A stretch of 64,000 nucleotides of DNA from Lewinellaceae bacterium (GTDB lineage Bacteria; Bacteroidota; Bacteroidia; Chitinophagales; Saprospiraceae), in NCBI GenBank assembly GCA_020636075.1, contig JACJYO010000002.1:682001-746000 (forward strand), read 5' to 3'. Under the pieces are notes generated by a model. That model worked only from the letters and a program-made list of their open reading frames with translations. It was not told where the DNA came from and ran no database searches. The translations under genes and the position numbers were made by a program. Shown here one piece after another: positions 1-7,790 of this stretch (the first letter of the stretch is position 1; every line of letters starts with the position of its first letter).

Positions 1-605
1 ATGGCCTCATTGATCATGGGCATCAGGATGCGGTTTGCAACAAAGCCGGGGTAATCGTTCACTTCCACCGGTACTTTTCCCAGTTGGCGGGAAAGTTCCA
101 TAATACTACTTGTTACCTCATCAGTCGTTGCGTAACCCCGAATTACTTCAACCAGTTTCATAACTGGAACCGGGTTCATAAAGTGCATGCCGATCACCTT
201 ATCAGGGCGTTTGGTAGCAGCAGCAATTTTAGTGATGCTTATACTGCTCGTGTTAGTAGCCAATACGGCATTTTTCGGAGCAAATTGATCGAGGTCTGTA
301 AAAATTTTCAGCTTCAGGCCCACATTTTCAGTAGCTGCTTCCACCACCAAATCGGCATTTGCAACGCCTTCTTTCATGTCGGTCATCGGATGTATCCGTT
401 TCAACGTTGCCTGTTTATCGGCTTCGGTCAACGTGCCTTTGTTGATTTGGCGGTCAAGATTTTTGGTAATGGATGCCAGCGCTTTGTCAAGTACATCCGA
501 AGCAATATCCACCAGGGTTACGTTGAAACCATTTTGAGCAAATACGTGGGCAATACCATTTCCCATGGTGCCGCCGCCTATAACTGAAATTTTTTGCATG
601 CGCAT
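1..605 (-). CDS. 3-hydroxybutyryl-CoA dehydrogenase (partial, C-terminus outside window)
   Basis: Reading the minus strand from 605 or 599 gives an NAD-binding protein that stays open to the left edge. It begins MRMQKISVIGGGTMGNGIAH, a Rossmann GxGxMG motif, followed by an acidic residue ending beta-2 (TLVDIA), then VVEAATENVGLK and LATNTSSISITKIA, which are hallmarks of the 3-hydroxyacyl-CoA dehydrogenase N-domain, and GMHFMNPVPVMKLVEV with the catalytic His/Asn region. The family oxidises or reduces 3-hydroxyacyl-CoA in fatty acid or butyrate metabolism in the cytoplasm. About 200 of roughly 290 residues are present; the C-terminal dimerisation domain lies outside. Two in-frame ATGs (605 and 599) are equally plausible starts. 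Confidence 0.92.
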   Translation of the reverse strand, partial: MRMQKISVIGGGTMGNGIAHVFAQNGFNVTLVDIASDVLDKALASITKNLDRQINKGTLTEADKQATLKRIHPMTDMKEGVANADLVVEAATENVGLKLKIFTDLDQFAPKNAVLATNTSSISITKIAAATKRPDKVIGMHFMNPVPVMKLVEVIRGYATTDEVTSSIMELSRQLGKVPVEVNDYPGFVANRILMPMINEA

Positions 606-650
606 ATTTGTTTAATAAAATTCAGGGATGGCCCAATTTGAAGGGCGCGG

Positions 651-658
651 CAAAGGTA
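651..658 (-). promoter_or_regulatory. Bacteroidota -7 promoter element for the dehydrogenase gene
   Basis: On the minus strand the sequence reads TACCTTTG, an exact TAnnTTTG match, about 45 bases before the ATG at 605/599. No convincing -33 TTTG lies 19 bases upstream, so the call rests on the -7 box and its position. Confidence 0.45.
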
Positions 659-711
659 GAAAATTGAATGGCACCTAGGTGTGCATCATAGGGCGCCTCA
701 ATTTAGCGTGC

Positions 712-2070
712 TCAGCCGCCAAACAGTTTGCCAAACAAGCCACCGCTATTATTCTTTGCAGCGTGTGCTTTTTCAAGAAATTCCCGGGCAGTTTCATTCT
801 CCGGTTCACTTTGGAGCGCCCGCTCACAGAACTGGATCGCTTCAACGTACTGTTCTTGTTCAAAAGCGATAACGCCCATGATGGCATAGGCATCGGCCAG
901 GTCGGGTTCCAGGGTGTAGGACTTGACCAGGCAATCAACAGCGGGTTCGTATGCACCACGCACTTTATGCACCAGACCCAGGTAAAACCAGGCATAGCCG
1001 TAATCCGGATTTTGCTGGACCACCCATTCAAAATCTGCCTCCGCAGCATCGTAGTTTTCCAAAAAATAATAGGCGATACCGCGCACGGTTTGTATTTCCA
1101 ATTGACTTGGGTCGAGTTCCAGGGCTTTCGTCATCAACTCGACCGCTTCCGGGTAAGCGCCCAGGTGGTATCGGCACAAGCCATGGCTCCCCCAATACGA
1201 GGCATTCGAAGGGTCGGCCGAGAGAGCCACTTTCAGATCCGTTTCGGCGTCGGAATAATTCGCTGTTTGTACCCGGCAAATCCCGCGTAAGCCAGTAGCC
1301 ATGGCCCGTTCAAAATTGCTATCAATGCAAACTGTCAGGTCAGCAATTGCTTGGGGATATTCACCCAGGTGCATAGCAGCCAGGGCGCGATTGAATTGGG
1401 CAGCCGTCAAATTGGGATCAGCGACCACTGCGGCATTAAAATCTTTGTAGGCTTTTCCATAATCCTCCAGTTGCTCCAGGTAAATGTTACCCCGATTGTT
1501 AAACGCCAGCGCCTGTTTCGGATTTTGCCGGATGGTTTCCGAGTACCAATGCATGGCTTCTTCCCAGAGCCCAAGTTGCTCATACAGCGTTGCAAAGTGC
1601 TGTTTCACCTCCCAGGATTCCGGATTTTTTTCATGAAAAGCAGTGAAATCATTTAATGCTCCGGTGTAATCCTCCTGCTGCATTTTCTGATATCCTGCCT
1701 GCAATAATTCGGCATCTGGCCCGGCAGGTGCCTGACCGGCAGATGTTGGAGCCGGATGGTCATCAACTGAAAAACCAGCGGAAGGCACTGATGATTGCTG
1801 TTGATTTTGCAGTTTTTTGTTGGCAACAGTGATTAGTCGAAGTGTGGAAAAACTGATGTTGCTGAAGGTTATCGAGTACTCTTTGTGATCGATGAGATTG
1901 AGCCGGATATTTTGTTGGCAGAGGCTCATTTGTTGTTGCAGGGCGTAGACTTCATCTAACAAATCGGCATCAATATTTTCAATAAAACTAGCCAATTCGG
2001 CTAATGCCTCTTCTGTTTCGCTTTTGCGGATCAGTTCTTTCAACCCTTGCAGCGTTTGTATCAATTCCAT
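712..2070 (-). CDS. TPR-repeat protein with N-terminal EAD-like domain
   Basis: A 452-residue protein without a signal peptide. Residues 1-90 form a helical domain with an LLDEVYALQQQM segment followed by a conserved-looking NLIDHKEYSITFSNISFSTL stretch. This resembles the effector-associated domain (EAD11-type) found at the N-terminus of Bacteroidota conflict-system proteins, and the truncated TIR gene at 63 kb carries a related domain. After a Pro/Ser/Gln-rich linker (about 91-125), residues 126-435 are tandem tetratricopeptide repeats (around nine), with recurring AxxxxNRGNIYLEQ and DPSNASYWGSHG signatures. It ends in Gly/Phe-rich GGLFGKLFGG. TPRs are protein-protein scaffolds, so a scaffolding role is inferred. 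The barrel gene at 2125 lies 54 bases upstream and may share a transcript. The TPR call is secure; the EAD assignment is from memory of the family. Confidence 0.88.
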   Translation of the reverse strand: MELIQTLQGLKELIRKSETEEALAELASFIENIDADLLDEVYALQQQMSLCQQNIRLNLIDHKEYSITFSNISFSTLRLITVANKKLQNQQQSSVPSAGFSVDDHPAPTSAGQAPAGPDAELLQAGYQKMQQEDYTGALNDFTAFHEKNPESWEVKQHFATLYEQLGLWEEAMHWYSETIRQNPKQALAFNNRGNIYLEQLEDYGKAYKDFNAAVVADPNLTAAQFNRALAAMHLGEYPQAIADLTVCIDSNFERAMATGLRGICRVQTANYSDAETDLKVALSADPSNASYWGSHGLCRYHLGAYPEAVELMTKALELDPSQLEIQTVRGIAYYFLENYDAAEADFEWVVQQNPDYGYAWFYLGLVHKVRGAYEPAVDCLVKSYTLEPDLADAYAIMGVIAFEQEQYVEAIQFCERALQSEPENETAREFLEKAHAAKNNSGGLFGKLFGG

Positions 2071-2124
2071 ATGGTTGAGTGTAAATTCAAAAATGGGATA
2101 AACGGGTTTTTCCTGAATATTTTT

Positions 2125-2931
2125 TTAGTCTTTTCGCCAAATGATCATGGCCGAGGGAGTAAATCCAAGCGTTGGGTGCCATTCTGCACCGGAACCAATT
2201 TCCAGGCCATTTTTCAAACGATAGCCTGCGCCAAAGCCGAGCCGGGCGGGGTCAGTGCGGAGGCCCGATCGCAAAACGAGTTGATCGACCGGCTGGTATT
2301 CAATTCCTGCTTTGAGTTGAGCCGGGCGCTCCAGATCTTTTTCCGTTTCCAGGAGCAGGGTCAGTGTTGAAGCCGGTTGCCAGGCAGCGCCAATTCGTAA
2401 AACTGCCGGCAATGTTGCACCTCCCAACTCCAGATCAACCGGGTTTTGAATTTTGGCGCCCAGCCATAATCCTTTCAATGGATTTGCCAGCATACTCAAA
2501 CTGAATGTGGCGCCTGTAGTGCTGCCGTACTCCTGTGCTGAAATATGCAATATGGAGACGCTGCCCCCAAGCAGAATTTTTTCACCCAAGCGACGGCCGT
2601 ACAACAGCCGGAATTGTTGTTCGCTGTACACCTCGATGGCCGAATGTGCTATATCAAGTCCAAAGCCATCCCTGGCACTCACCCGGGCAAAACCCTGGAA
2701 TCGCGCTGTTTGCCAACTGCTTATACCAAATGGCATAGCAGCACCCGCGTACACAGCGGCTCTATTCGCAAAACCCGGTACAGCATCATTTTCCAGGCCA
2801 GTTCCAGTCCCAGGATATGCTACCACAGCTCCGCCGAGTGCCAGAGCGGCTGCATTATCCACTGAACGCATAAAAGCCTGTGTGAATGCCGGTAAAGGCA
2901 ACAGAAGAAAAAGAAAATAGAGACTGCGCAT
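2125..2931 (-). CDS. PorV/PorQ-like outer-membrane beta-barrel protein
   Basis: I place the start at the ATG at 2931, since MRSLYFLFLLLPLPAFTQAF is a good signal peptide; an earlier in-frame ATG at 2973 would add 14 unlikely residues overlapping the previous stop. The mature protein (about 250 residues) has the features of Bacteroidota PorV/PorQ-type barrels: an early ALALGGAVVAY segment, alternating aromatic/Gly strands (FRLLYGRRLGEKILLGGSVS, GLWLGAKIQNPVD, RIGAAWQPASTLTLLLE) and a C-terminal strand ending IIWRKD. No enzymatic motif is visible. It follows the glycosidase gene by 38 bases and probably shares its transcript. The exact subfamily is uncertain; a role in T9SS cargo handling is family-based inference. 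Confidence 0.7.
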   Translation of the reverse strand: MRSLYFLFLLLPLPAFTQAFMRSVDNAAALALGGAVVAYPGTGTGLENDAVPGFANRAAVYAGAAMPFGISSWQTARFQGFARVSARDGFGLDIAHSAIEVYSEQQFRLLYGRRLGEKILLGGSVSILHISAQEYGSTTGATFSLSMLANPLKGLWLGAKIQNPVDLELGGATLPAVLRIGAAWQPASTLTLLLETEKDLERPAQLKAGIEYQPVDQLVLRSGLRTDPARLGFGAGYRLKNGLEIGSGAEWHPTLGFTPSAMIIWRKD

Positions 2932-2969
2932 AATCAACGTTTGAGCGAAGGTACAAAGCTGAGTGCAGA

Positions 2970-4151
2970 TCAAACCTCGACACCGTTCTGCTGCGTAACT
3001 TTTTCATAAAACGCTCCGGCCGGTGTCATACTGCGTTCCATGGTGTTGAAATTTACCCGAACCAACCCGAAACGAAATGTTGGGCCGAGGTGCCATTCAA
3101 AATTATCCCAGGTGCTCCAATGGATATAGCCGCGCAGGTCAACTCCGGCCTCAATTGCTTCATGACATACCCGCAGGTAGTCGCGTATTGCCTGAATGCG
3201 CTCTTGGTTGTCATCCGAGCATATGCCATTTTCGGTGATAACGATCGGTTTTTTATATTTTTTCCAAAACCGGCGCAACACCCAGCCGAGGCCCTCCGGT
3301 TTGTATAGCCACATTTTATCATGTGGCAAGCCAAGGCGTTGCACGACTTCAGGTCGGTTAACCATGTCCACCGGAAAGGGATCGAAAAGCAGGTAAGCAT
3401 AATAACTCAGTCCCCAAAAATCGCATTTTTGGAATGGTCGCGCGGCACGGTTCAGGAACCACCAACGCGCAAATAAGGCCGGGATTTGACCTAAAAAATT
3501 TGATGCTTTGAAATAAGCTGTGTTGAGCGAAATGCCGACCGGGGTATTTTTACTTTTCTCGCGAATAAGCACCCGTACAATTTCGTGTGCACGCCCCATA
3601 TTATCCAATGCGCGGTTTGCTGTGAAATAACGGCCCTTTTTGAAAGGTGGAAAGTGCCCGGAAAAGTAGGCATTGTAGGCATATACATTGGGTTCATTAA
3701 ATGTATTCCACCAGGAGGCGTATTTGCCAAAATGTTTGATACACTGCTGGGTGTAATTCACGAAAAAGTCAATGTTTTCTTCTTTCGTCCAGCCGCCTTT
3801 TTGCTCAAACCAGTTGGGATGACAAAAGTGATGCAGCACAAACATCAATGAAATGCCTTTGCCCTTTAAATACTCGAAAAATGTGCAGTATTCGTCCACT
3901 ACGGCCGGGTCAAATTTGGCCATTGGTTTGGTTTGTAACCTCGACCAGTCGACCCCACAACGATAAACAGAACCGAATCGGGCAATATAACCAGCATCTT
4001 TTTTCCGATGCAGCTCATGGTCTGTTGTGCGTTCAAAAGTATTCCCGTCTGCAGTGACAAGACCACGCCAAGGGTGATCGCCAGCCGTTTCAACCTGGGC
4101 AGCGGCGGTTGATGTGCCCCAGAAAAAGTTTTTCGGAAAAGATAAAAACAT
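2970..4151 (-). CDS. Glycoside hydrolase family 1 (beta-glucosidase-like)
   Basis: A 393-residue cytoplasmic (no signal peptide) GH1 enzyme. It starts with the family opening FPKNFFWGTSTAAAQVE. The acid/base motif TFNEPN contains Glu153 and the nucleophile motif ITENG contains Glu307; HHFCHPNWF and YIHWSTWDNFEW are other substrate-pocket signatures. It is shorter than the usual 440-470 residues: part of the loop region between the two catalytic glutamates and in the N-terminal half is trimmed, as in a divergent GH1 subgroup. It should hydrolyse beta-glycosides by a retaining mechanism; the sugar cannot be told. A terminator-like hairpin with its own upstream promoter lies about 105 bases before the start (see 4256-4500), so attenuation is possible. 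Confidence 0.93.
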   Translation of the reverse strand: MFLSFPKNFFWGTSTAAAQVETAGDHPWRGLVTADGNTFERTTDHELHRKKDAGYIARFGSVYRCGVDWSRLQTKPMAKFDPAVVDEYCTFFEYLKGKGISLMFVLHHFCHPNWFEQKGGWTKEENIDFFVNYTQQCIKHFGKYASWWNTFNEPNVYAYNAYFSGHFPPFKKGRYFTANRALDNMGRAHEIVRVLIREKSKNTPVGISLNTAYFKASNFLGQIPALFARWWFLNRAARPFQKCDFWGLSYYAYLLFDPFPVDMVNRPEVVQRLGLPHDKMWLYKPEGLGWVLRRFWKKYKKPIVITENGICSDDNQERIQAIRDYLRVCHEAIEAGVDLRGYIHWSTWDNFEWHLGPTFRFGLVRVNFNTMERSMTPAGAFYEKVTQQNGVEV

Positions 4152-4255
4152 GGCCTGCTGCTATTTTAGCCTATCAGTAACGGATTGGCAGCCAATATAG
4201 GATATTTGGCCTGGATACCTCACCAGGACTTACAAAATGCCCACCTTGTTTTTAG

Positions 4256-4500
4256 AAATAAAAAAAGCCCCTCACCGCGAGCCTAACCGGAGGGGCAACC
4301 ATGAGATTATAATGGTACAATAACAGCCGTAGGTAAACGCTGTGTCCGTTAGGTGGACACATTCACCTGGCAGTCATGTGTAGCCAATTACGGGTCGTGG
4401 TACGGATTAAAAGCTAAGCATACTTTAAAATCGGAGATGGCGGTTGGGAGAGCCTGGGAAAAATAAATCACGGATTAGGAAGAAAAAAAGTCTGTAGTAG
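4256..4500 (-). ncRNA. Candidate structured ncRNA or attenuated leader (A)
   Basis: This stretch lacks an open reading frame but has the parts of a discrete transcript on the minus strand: a promoter at 4507-4537, an internal hairpin reading GTGTCC/GGACAC, and an intrinsic terminator at 4260-4296 whose stem GCCCCTC/GAGGGGC is followed by a T-run. The unit is about 240 nt. It could be a free small RNA, or the 5' leader of the glycosidase gene (ATG at 4151) controlled by premature termination. I do not recognise a known RNA family. No sequence similarity to unit B at 7300-7543 was obvious. Confidence 0.5.
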
Positions 4501-4506
4501 ACGCGA

Positions 4507-4537
4507 CAAATATACGGCAGGGTTCAATTAACCCAAC
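4507..4537 (-). promoter_or_regulatory. Bacteroidota -33/-7 promoter of ncRNA/leader A
   Basis: On the minus strand TATATTTG (4507-4514) matches TAnnTTTG, and GTTG lies at 4534-4537, exactly 19 bases upstream, the preferred spacing for the Bacteroidota primary sigma factor. The transcript would start near 4500. Confidence 0.6.
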
Positions 4538-4546
4538 GAAAAGCCC

Positions 4547-4586
4547 AAAAAAAATGCTGAAAGTGGCAGTTACCACCTTTCAGCAT
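4547..4586 (-). terminator. Intrinsic terminator after the PorV-like gene
   Basis: A strong hairpin with outer arms ATGCTGAAAG (4554-4563) and CTTTCAGCAT (4577-4586) plus inner GTGG/CCAC pairing; on the minus strand it is followed by eight T. It sits about 40 bases after the stop codon at 4629. Confidence 0.8.
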
Positions 4587-4628
4587 AGTTTTTAGAACTA
4601 AATGCAGGCGTGTTTGCCCCTGCAGATC

Positions 4629-5747
4629 TTACAAGTTTGAACCGGAACCTGTGGATTGGTTCCGCTCTTTAAAGTCGATGCGTACGGAAAAGATATGAGA
4701 GTATAAAACTTGTGAAACGTTTCCGATGTCGGTAAGAGCATAATCCAATTGAACCCGACCGAGCCGCAATCCGATACCAAAGTTGGGTTGTAGCGTGAGA
4801 TTTTCCTTGTTGGGGTCAAAATCGTCTTTGACCTTTTGGAAATTACTTACTCCGGCACGTAATTGTACGTATCCATTGTAGTCGGCTTCGATACCAATGC
4901 GTGGGTCAATATTGAACGATTTTGAACTGATAAGCACATTGCGCTGGCCATCGGTAGTCCACTCAAGATCAATAGCTGGCAACAAGGTTGTTTTTGCCCC
5001 GATTTTTGTTCGATACGCGGCGCCAAGGATAAATCGCGGGCGAGTGATTTCGGTACTGCTGGTTGGTATTTCGTTATTTGTTTGCGTGAACACCTCTTTT
5101 TCCCGCTCTGTCAAATTAAATGACCAGGCATTGAATGTCGTAGTCAGATCGCGCCCCTGAATGCCGAACATCCACTTTCCTTTCCGGTATTGCGCCCCCA
5201 GATCAGCACCAAAGCCCCAGGCGCCTCCAAAGGATCCAATAACCCGGCGGATGATTTTCACTGAGCCTCCGACAGCAAGCGCCGGATTGCGCAATTTTCG
5301 GGCATAACTTCCCATAAGGGCATAGTCGGCAGCAGAGAATGCTGTCACATTATCGTAATTGACCGTACCATCCGGGTTAACCAGATTAATTGTGTATGGG
5401 ATATTATCAATACCAAGTCTGATTAGAGAAAATGCCAGAAATGATCGTTGGTCCCGGTTGAGCGCTTTGCCAAAACTCAGGTAGTCATATTGCGAAACGC
5501 CAACAAACCATTCGGCATGCATTGCTGCTACTTGAAAGGGAGCATTGATCTCTGACAAACCTGCCGGATTCCAATAAGCGGCCGTAATATCTCCAATGTG
5601 TGCAGTTTGTGCTCCTCCCATGCCATGTGCCTGAGCACCAACTCCAATTGCCAGAAATTCGTTGCTGTACTTTTGGGCCGCGACCCTTGAAAGGCAGGCA
5701 ATGTTTAATACTAGCAAATAAACGATGAACAAAGTGGCTCTTTTCAT
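4629..5747 (-). CDS. PorV/PorQ family outer-membrane protein
   Basis: A 372-residue protein with a signal peptide (about residues 1-24, ending RVAAQ). The N-terminal segment EFLAIGVGAQAHGMGGAQTA and DITAAYWNPAGLSEI is the classic PorV/PorQ (FadL-like) signature, where the plug region bears a WNPAGL motif. The rest is a series of amphipathic strands (ALAVGGSVKIIRRVIG, WGFGADLGAQYRKGKWMFGI) with a late GIGLRLGRVQLDYALTD strand. In the T9SS, PorV carries cargo to the attachment complex; several paralogues are usual in one genome and this one may serve a particular cargo. It has its own terminator downstream and is transcribed divergently from the secreted LVIVD protein at 5893, a plausible client. 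Confidence 0.85.
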   Translation of the reverse strand: MKRATLFIVYLLVLNIACLSRVAAQKYSNEFLAIGVGAQAHGMGGAQTAHIGDITAAYWNPAGLSEINAPFQVAAMHAEWFVGVSQYDYLSFGKALNRDQRSFLAFSLIRLGIDNIPYTINLVNPDGTVNYDNVTAFSAADYALMGSYARKLRNPALAVGGSVKIIRRVIGSFGGAWGFGADLGAQYRKGKWMFGIQGRDLTTTFNAWSFNLTEREKEVFTQTNNEIPTSSTEITRPRFILGAAYRTKIGAKTTLLPAIDLEWTTDGQRNVLISSKSFNIDPRIGIEADYNGYVQLRAGVSNFQKVKDDFDPNKENLTLQPNFGIGLRLGRVQLDYALTDIGNVSQVLYSHIFSVRIDFKERNQSTGSGSNL

Positions 5748-5892
5748 ATTGTCCTACATTAGCCGGTGCATGGTTTGTTAGTTTAGAACAGGCTTGCGTC
5801 GGTTGAATAGTGACGCCCATCTCTTGGTATCGGTTGCCTTCCTTTGGGCAAAAATATTGAAAGGCAACCATCCATAACTTATTCCGTAAGAT

Positions 5893-7278
5893 TTGATAAT
5901 GCGCATCTTCCTAGCTATTTTTCTGAATTCCATTTGCCTATTTAATCTTCAGGCACAAGATTCCCTGAATATGACCCTGCTTGCTCGTTGGGACGACGAT
6001 TCGCTGCCGATCGCGTCGCCTAATAATTTGCGGGTGCAATATAGTGGCTGCTGGGGGCTGGCCGTAAATGAGCATGAATTTGCCATATTGGGCGGCGCAA
6101 GGGATATACTGGTTTTTGATATAACTCTGCCTACTAAACCAGAATTGGTTGCTAAGTTTGAAGGTCAAACAAATACTGTTTGGCGGGAGTTTAAGTCGTA
6201 TAAAAACAGAGTTTACGGTGTATCTGATGCAACAACAGAGGGCTTAATGATCTTTGATTTTAATAATGCACCGGATACCATAATCCGGACATACTACAGC
6301 AATACCCTTTTTAACAGTGCGCATACTATTACCTTAGATACCAGTTCTGGCCGGATATACTTGAATGGTTCGGATGCTGCCAACAATGGCCTGTTGGTAC
6401 TTGACATTAGCCAAGATCCGGATAAACCCAAGTTACTTGCCTCATATGGCTTGCCTGGCGGTTATATCCACGATTCATACGTGCGCAATGATACGGTTTA
6501 CGCTTCGTCGGGATATACTGGTTTTTATGTTTACGATTACACTGACCCAGGCAATCCCAAAACATTGGCCAGCTTGCCTGCTACAGGCGGATATCATCAC
6601 AACAACTGGTTAAGCCAGGATGGCCATTATGCTTTTGCAACTGAAGAGATTCCGTCGGGAAGGCCCATTTTAGTCATTGATCTTCAGGATATTGAAAATG
6701 CCAATCTTGAAGTCGCCGCATCGTTCATAGATCCACTCATGACTGCCGGGCAATACAATGCCATTCCCCATAATGTTTATGTTAAGGATAACCTGTTGTT
6801 TGATTCACAATACGAGGACGGGCTGCTGATCTACGATATTAGCAACCCCTTATCGCCCAACCTGATTGGCTATTATGACACGCACCCGCAGAACACGCAG
6901 TATAACACCTACCGCGGATGTTGGGGTAATTATCCTTGGCTGCCATCCGGGACGATCATTGCCGGTGACATGCAGAATGGTTTGCAACTACTCAAATTTA
7001 CAGGTTCAACTAACGCGGCAAGTGCATCGACAAATCACGATGTGCATATTTACCCTAATCCTGTAGATGATTTACTCACCATAAGTCTGCCTAAGACCAA
7101 CCAAGGTCGATATATCAGGCTATTAAACCTTTCAGGACATATTTTATCTGAATATACCTGGTCCACCACTGACGAAACCTATAAAGTGCGGCTACACGAC
7201 TTGCCAGCCAGCATTTACTTCATCGAGATTCGTTTTGCTAGTGGGGATATGGCAATTAAAAAAGTGCTGAAAAAGTAA
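5893..7278 (+). CDS. Secreted LVIVD-repeat protein with T9SS type A sorting domain
   Basis: A 461-residue exported protein. Residues 1-21 form a signal peptide ending LQAQD. The body holds repeats of the LVIVD/choice-of-anchor B kind: ILVFDITLPTKPELVAKFEG, LLVLDISQDPDKPKLLASYG, FYVYDYTDPGNPKTLASL and LLIYDISNPLSPNLIGYYD, likely blades of a beta-propeller. Histidine-containing links such as GGYIHDSYV, YHHNNWLSQDG and NAIPHNVYV recur between blades and could bind metal. Residues about 385-461 (VHIYPNPVDDLLTISLP to MAIKKVLKK) are a T9SS type A C-terminal sorting domain. The product should be exported across the outer membrane and attached or released; its ligand is unknown. It is divergent from the PorV-like gene. 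Confidence 0.87.
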   Translation: MIMRIFLAIFLNSICLFNLQAQDSLNMTLLARWDDDSLPIASPNNLRVQYSGCWGLAVNEHEFAILGGARDILVFDITLPTKPELVAKFEGQTNTVWREFKSYKNRVYGVSDATTEGLMIFDFNNAPDTIIRTYYSNTLFNSAHTITLDTSSGRIYLNGSDAANNGLLVLDISQDPDKPKLLASYGLPGGYIHDSYVRNDTVYASSGYTGFYVYDYTDPGNPKTLASLPATGGYHHNNWLSQDGHYAFATEEIPSGRPILVIDLQDIENANLEVAASFIDPLMTAGQYNAIPHNVYVKDNLLFDSQYEDGLLIYDISNPLSPNLIGYYDTHPQNTQYNTYRGCWGNYPWLPSGTIIAGDMQNGLQLLKFTGSTNAASASTNHDVHIYPNPVDDLLTISLPKTNQGRYIRLLNLSGHILSEYTWSTTDETYKVRLHDLPASIYFIEIRFASGDMAIKKVLKK

Positions 7279-7299
7279 TTCACGGTTTCATACAGGCAT

Positions 7300-7543
7300 A
7301 AAAAAACCGACCATGCATATGACGCATGGCCGGTAGTTGCTTTCTAACAGTATGTCGGTAAATTAGAATCTTTTAAGTTCAAGGAGAGTTTAAAAAACAG
7401 CCCTCCGCCCTTTCTCATTTGAAAGGGCCGGAGGGCCCCCGCCTTCGGTTTATTCTTAACGGCAATGAATGCCGGGTTTTACTTTACTTGTCAGGGTTAT
7501 CTTCAAACTAAGTGCATCTCTACCAAATTCCTGACCGTCGAAT
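7300..7543 (-). ncRNA. Candidate structured ncRNA (B)
   Basis: A non-coding unit of about 240 nt on the minus strand between convergent genes, so it is not a leader. It has a promoter at 7551-7580, a stem GTCAGG/CCTGAC near its 5' end, a CGGCA/TGCCG hairpin, a very strong central hairpin at about 7403-7436 (CCCTCCG-CCCTTTC paired with GAAAGGGC-CGGAGGG with one bulged base) and an intrinsic terminator at 7300-7333 (CCATGC/GCATGG stem then a T-run). The layout of several stems ending in a terminator fits an abundant regulatory RNA. 6S RNA is one possibility by size, but I cannot demonstrate its open-complex bubble. Confidence 0.55.
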
Positions 7544-7550
7544 ATGAATG

Positions 7551-7580
7551 CAAATATATAGTAATTTTTCCACTTGCAAG
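7551..7580 (-). promoter_or_regulatory. Bacteroidota -33/-7 promoter of ncRNA B
   Basis: Minus-strand TATATTTG (7551-7558) with CTTG at 7577-7580, spacing 18 bases. The predicted start is near 7543. Confidence 0.6.
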
Positions 7581-7790
7581 TATTTTTCTACCGCTTTCTC
7601 AAAAAAAACGCCATTCCCTCATTTTTATTTTATCAAGAGCAGGAGATTCTGATTAAATAAAATGCAAATTCCGAGGAAAACACTTTACGTTTTTTTTACA
7701 TTTTTAAGAAAACCCTGCCAAACCTGGAAAAAATTCAAAGCAAGAAAAAAAATCACATTTAGGACGAGCACATGCAAAAAACGTCACGTT

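Noticed and set aside
84..587. 167-codon plus-strand frame opposite the dehydrogenase gene
   Set aside because: The minus strand encodes a clear 3-hydroxyacyl-CoA dehydrogenase; the plus frame has no family sequence.
7465..7656. 63-codon plus-strand frame in the intergenic region
   Set aside because: Opposes the promoter and 5' end of ncRNA B and has no recognisable features.
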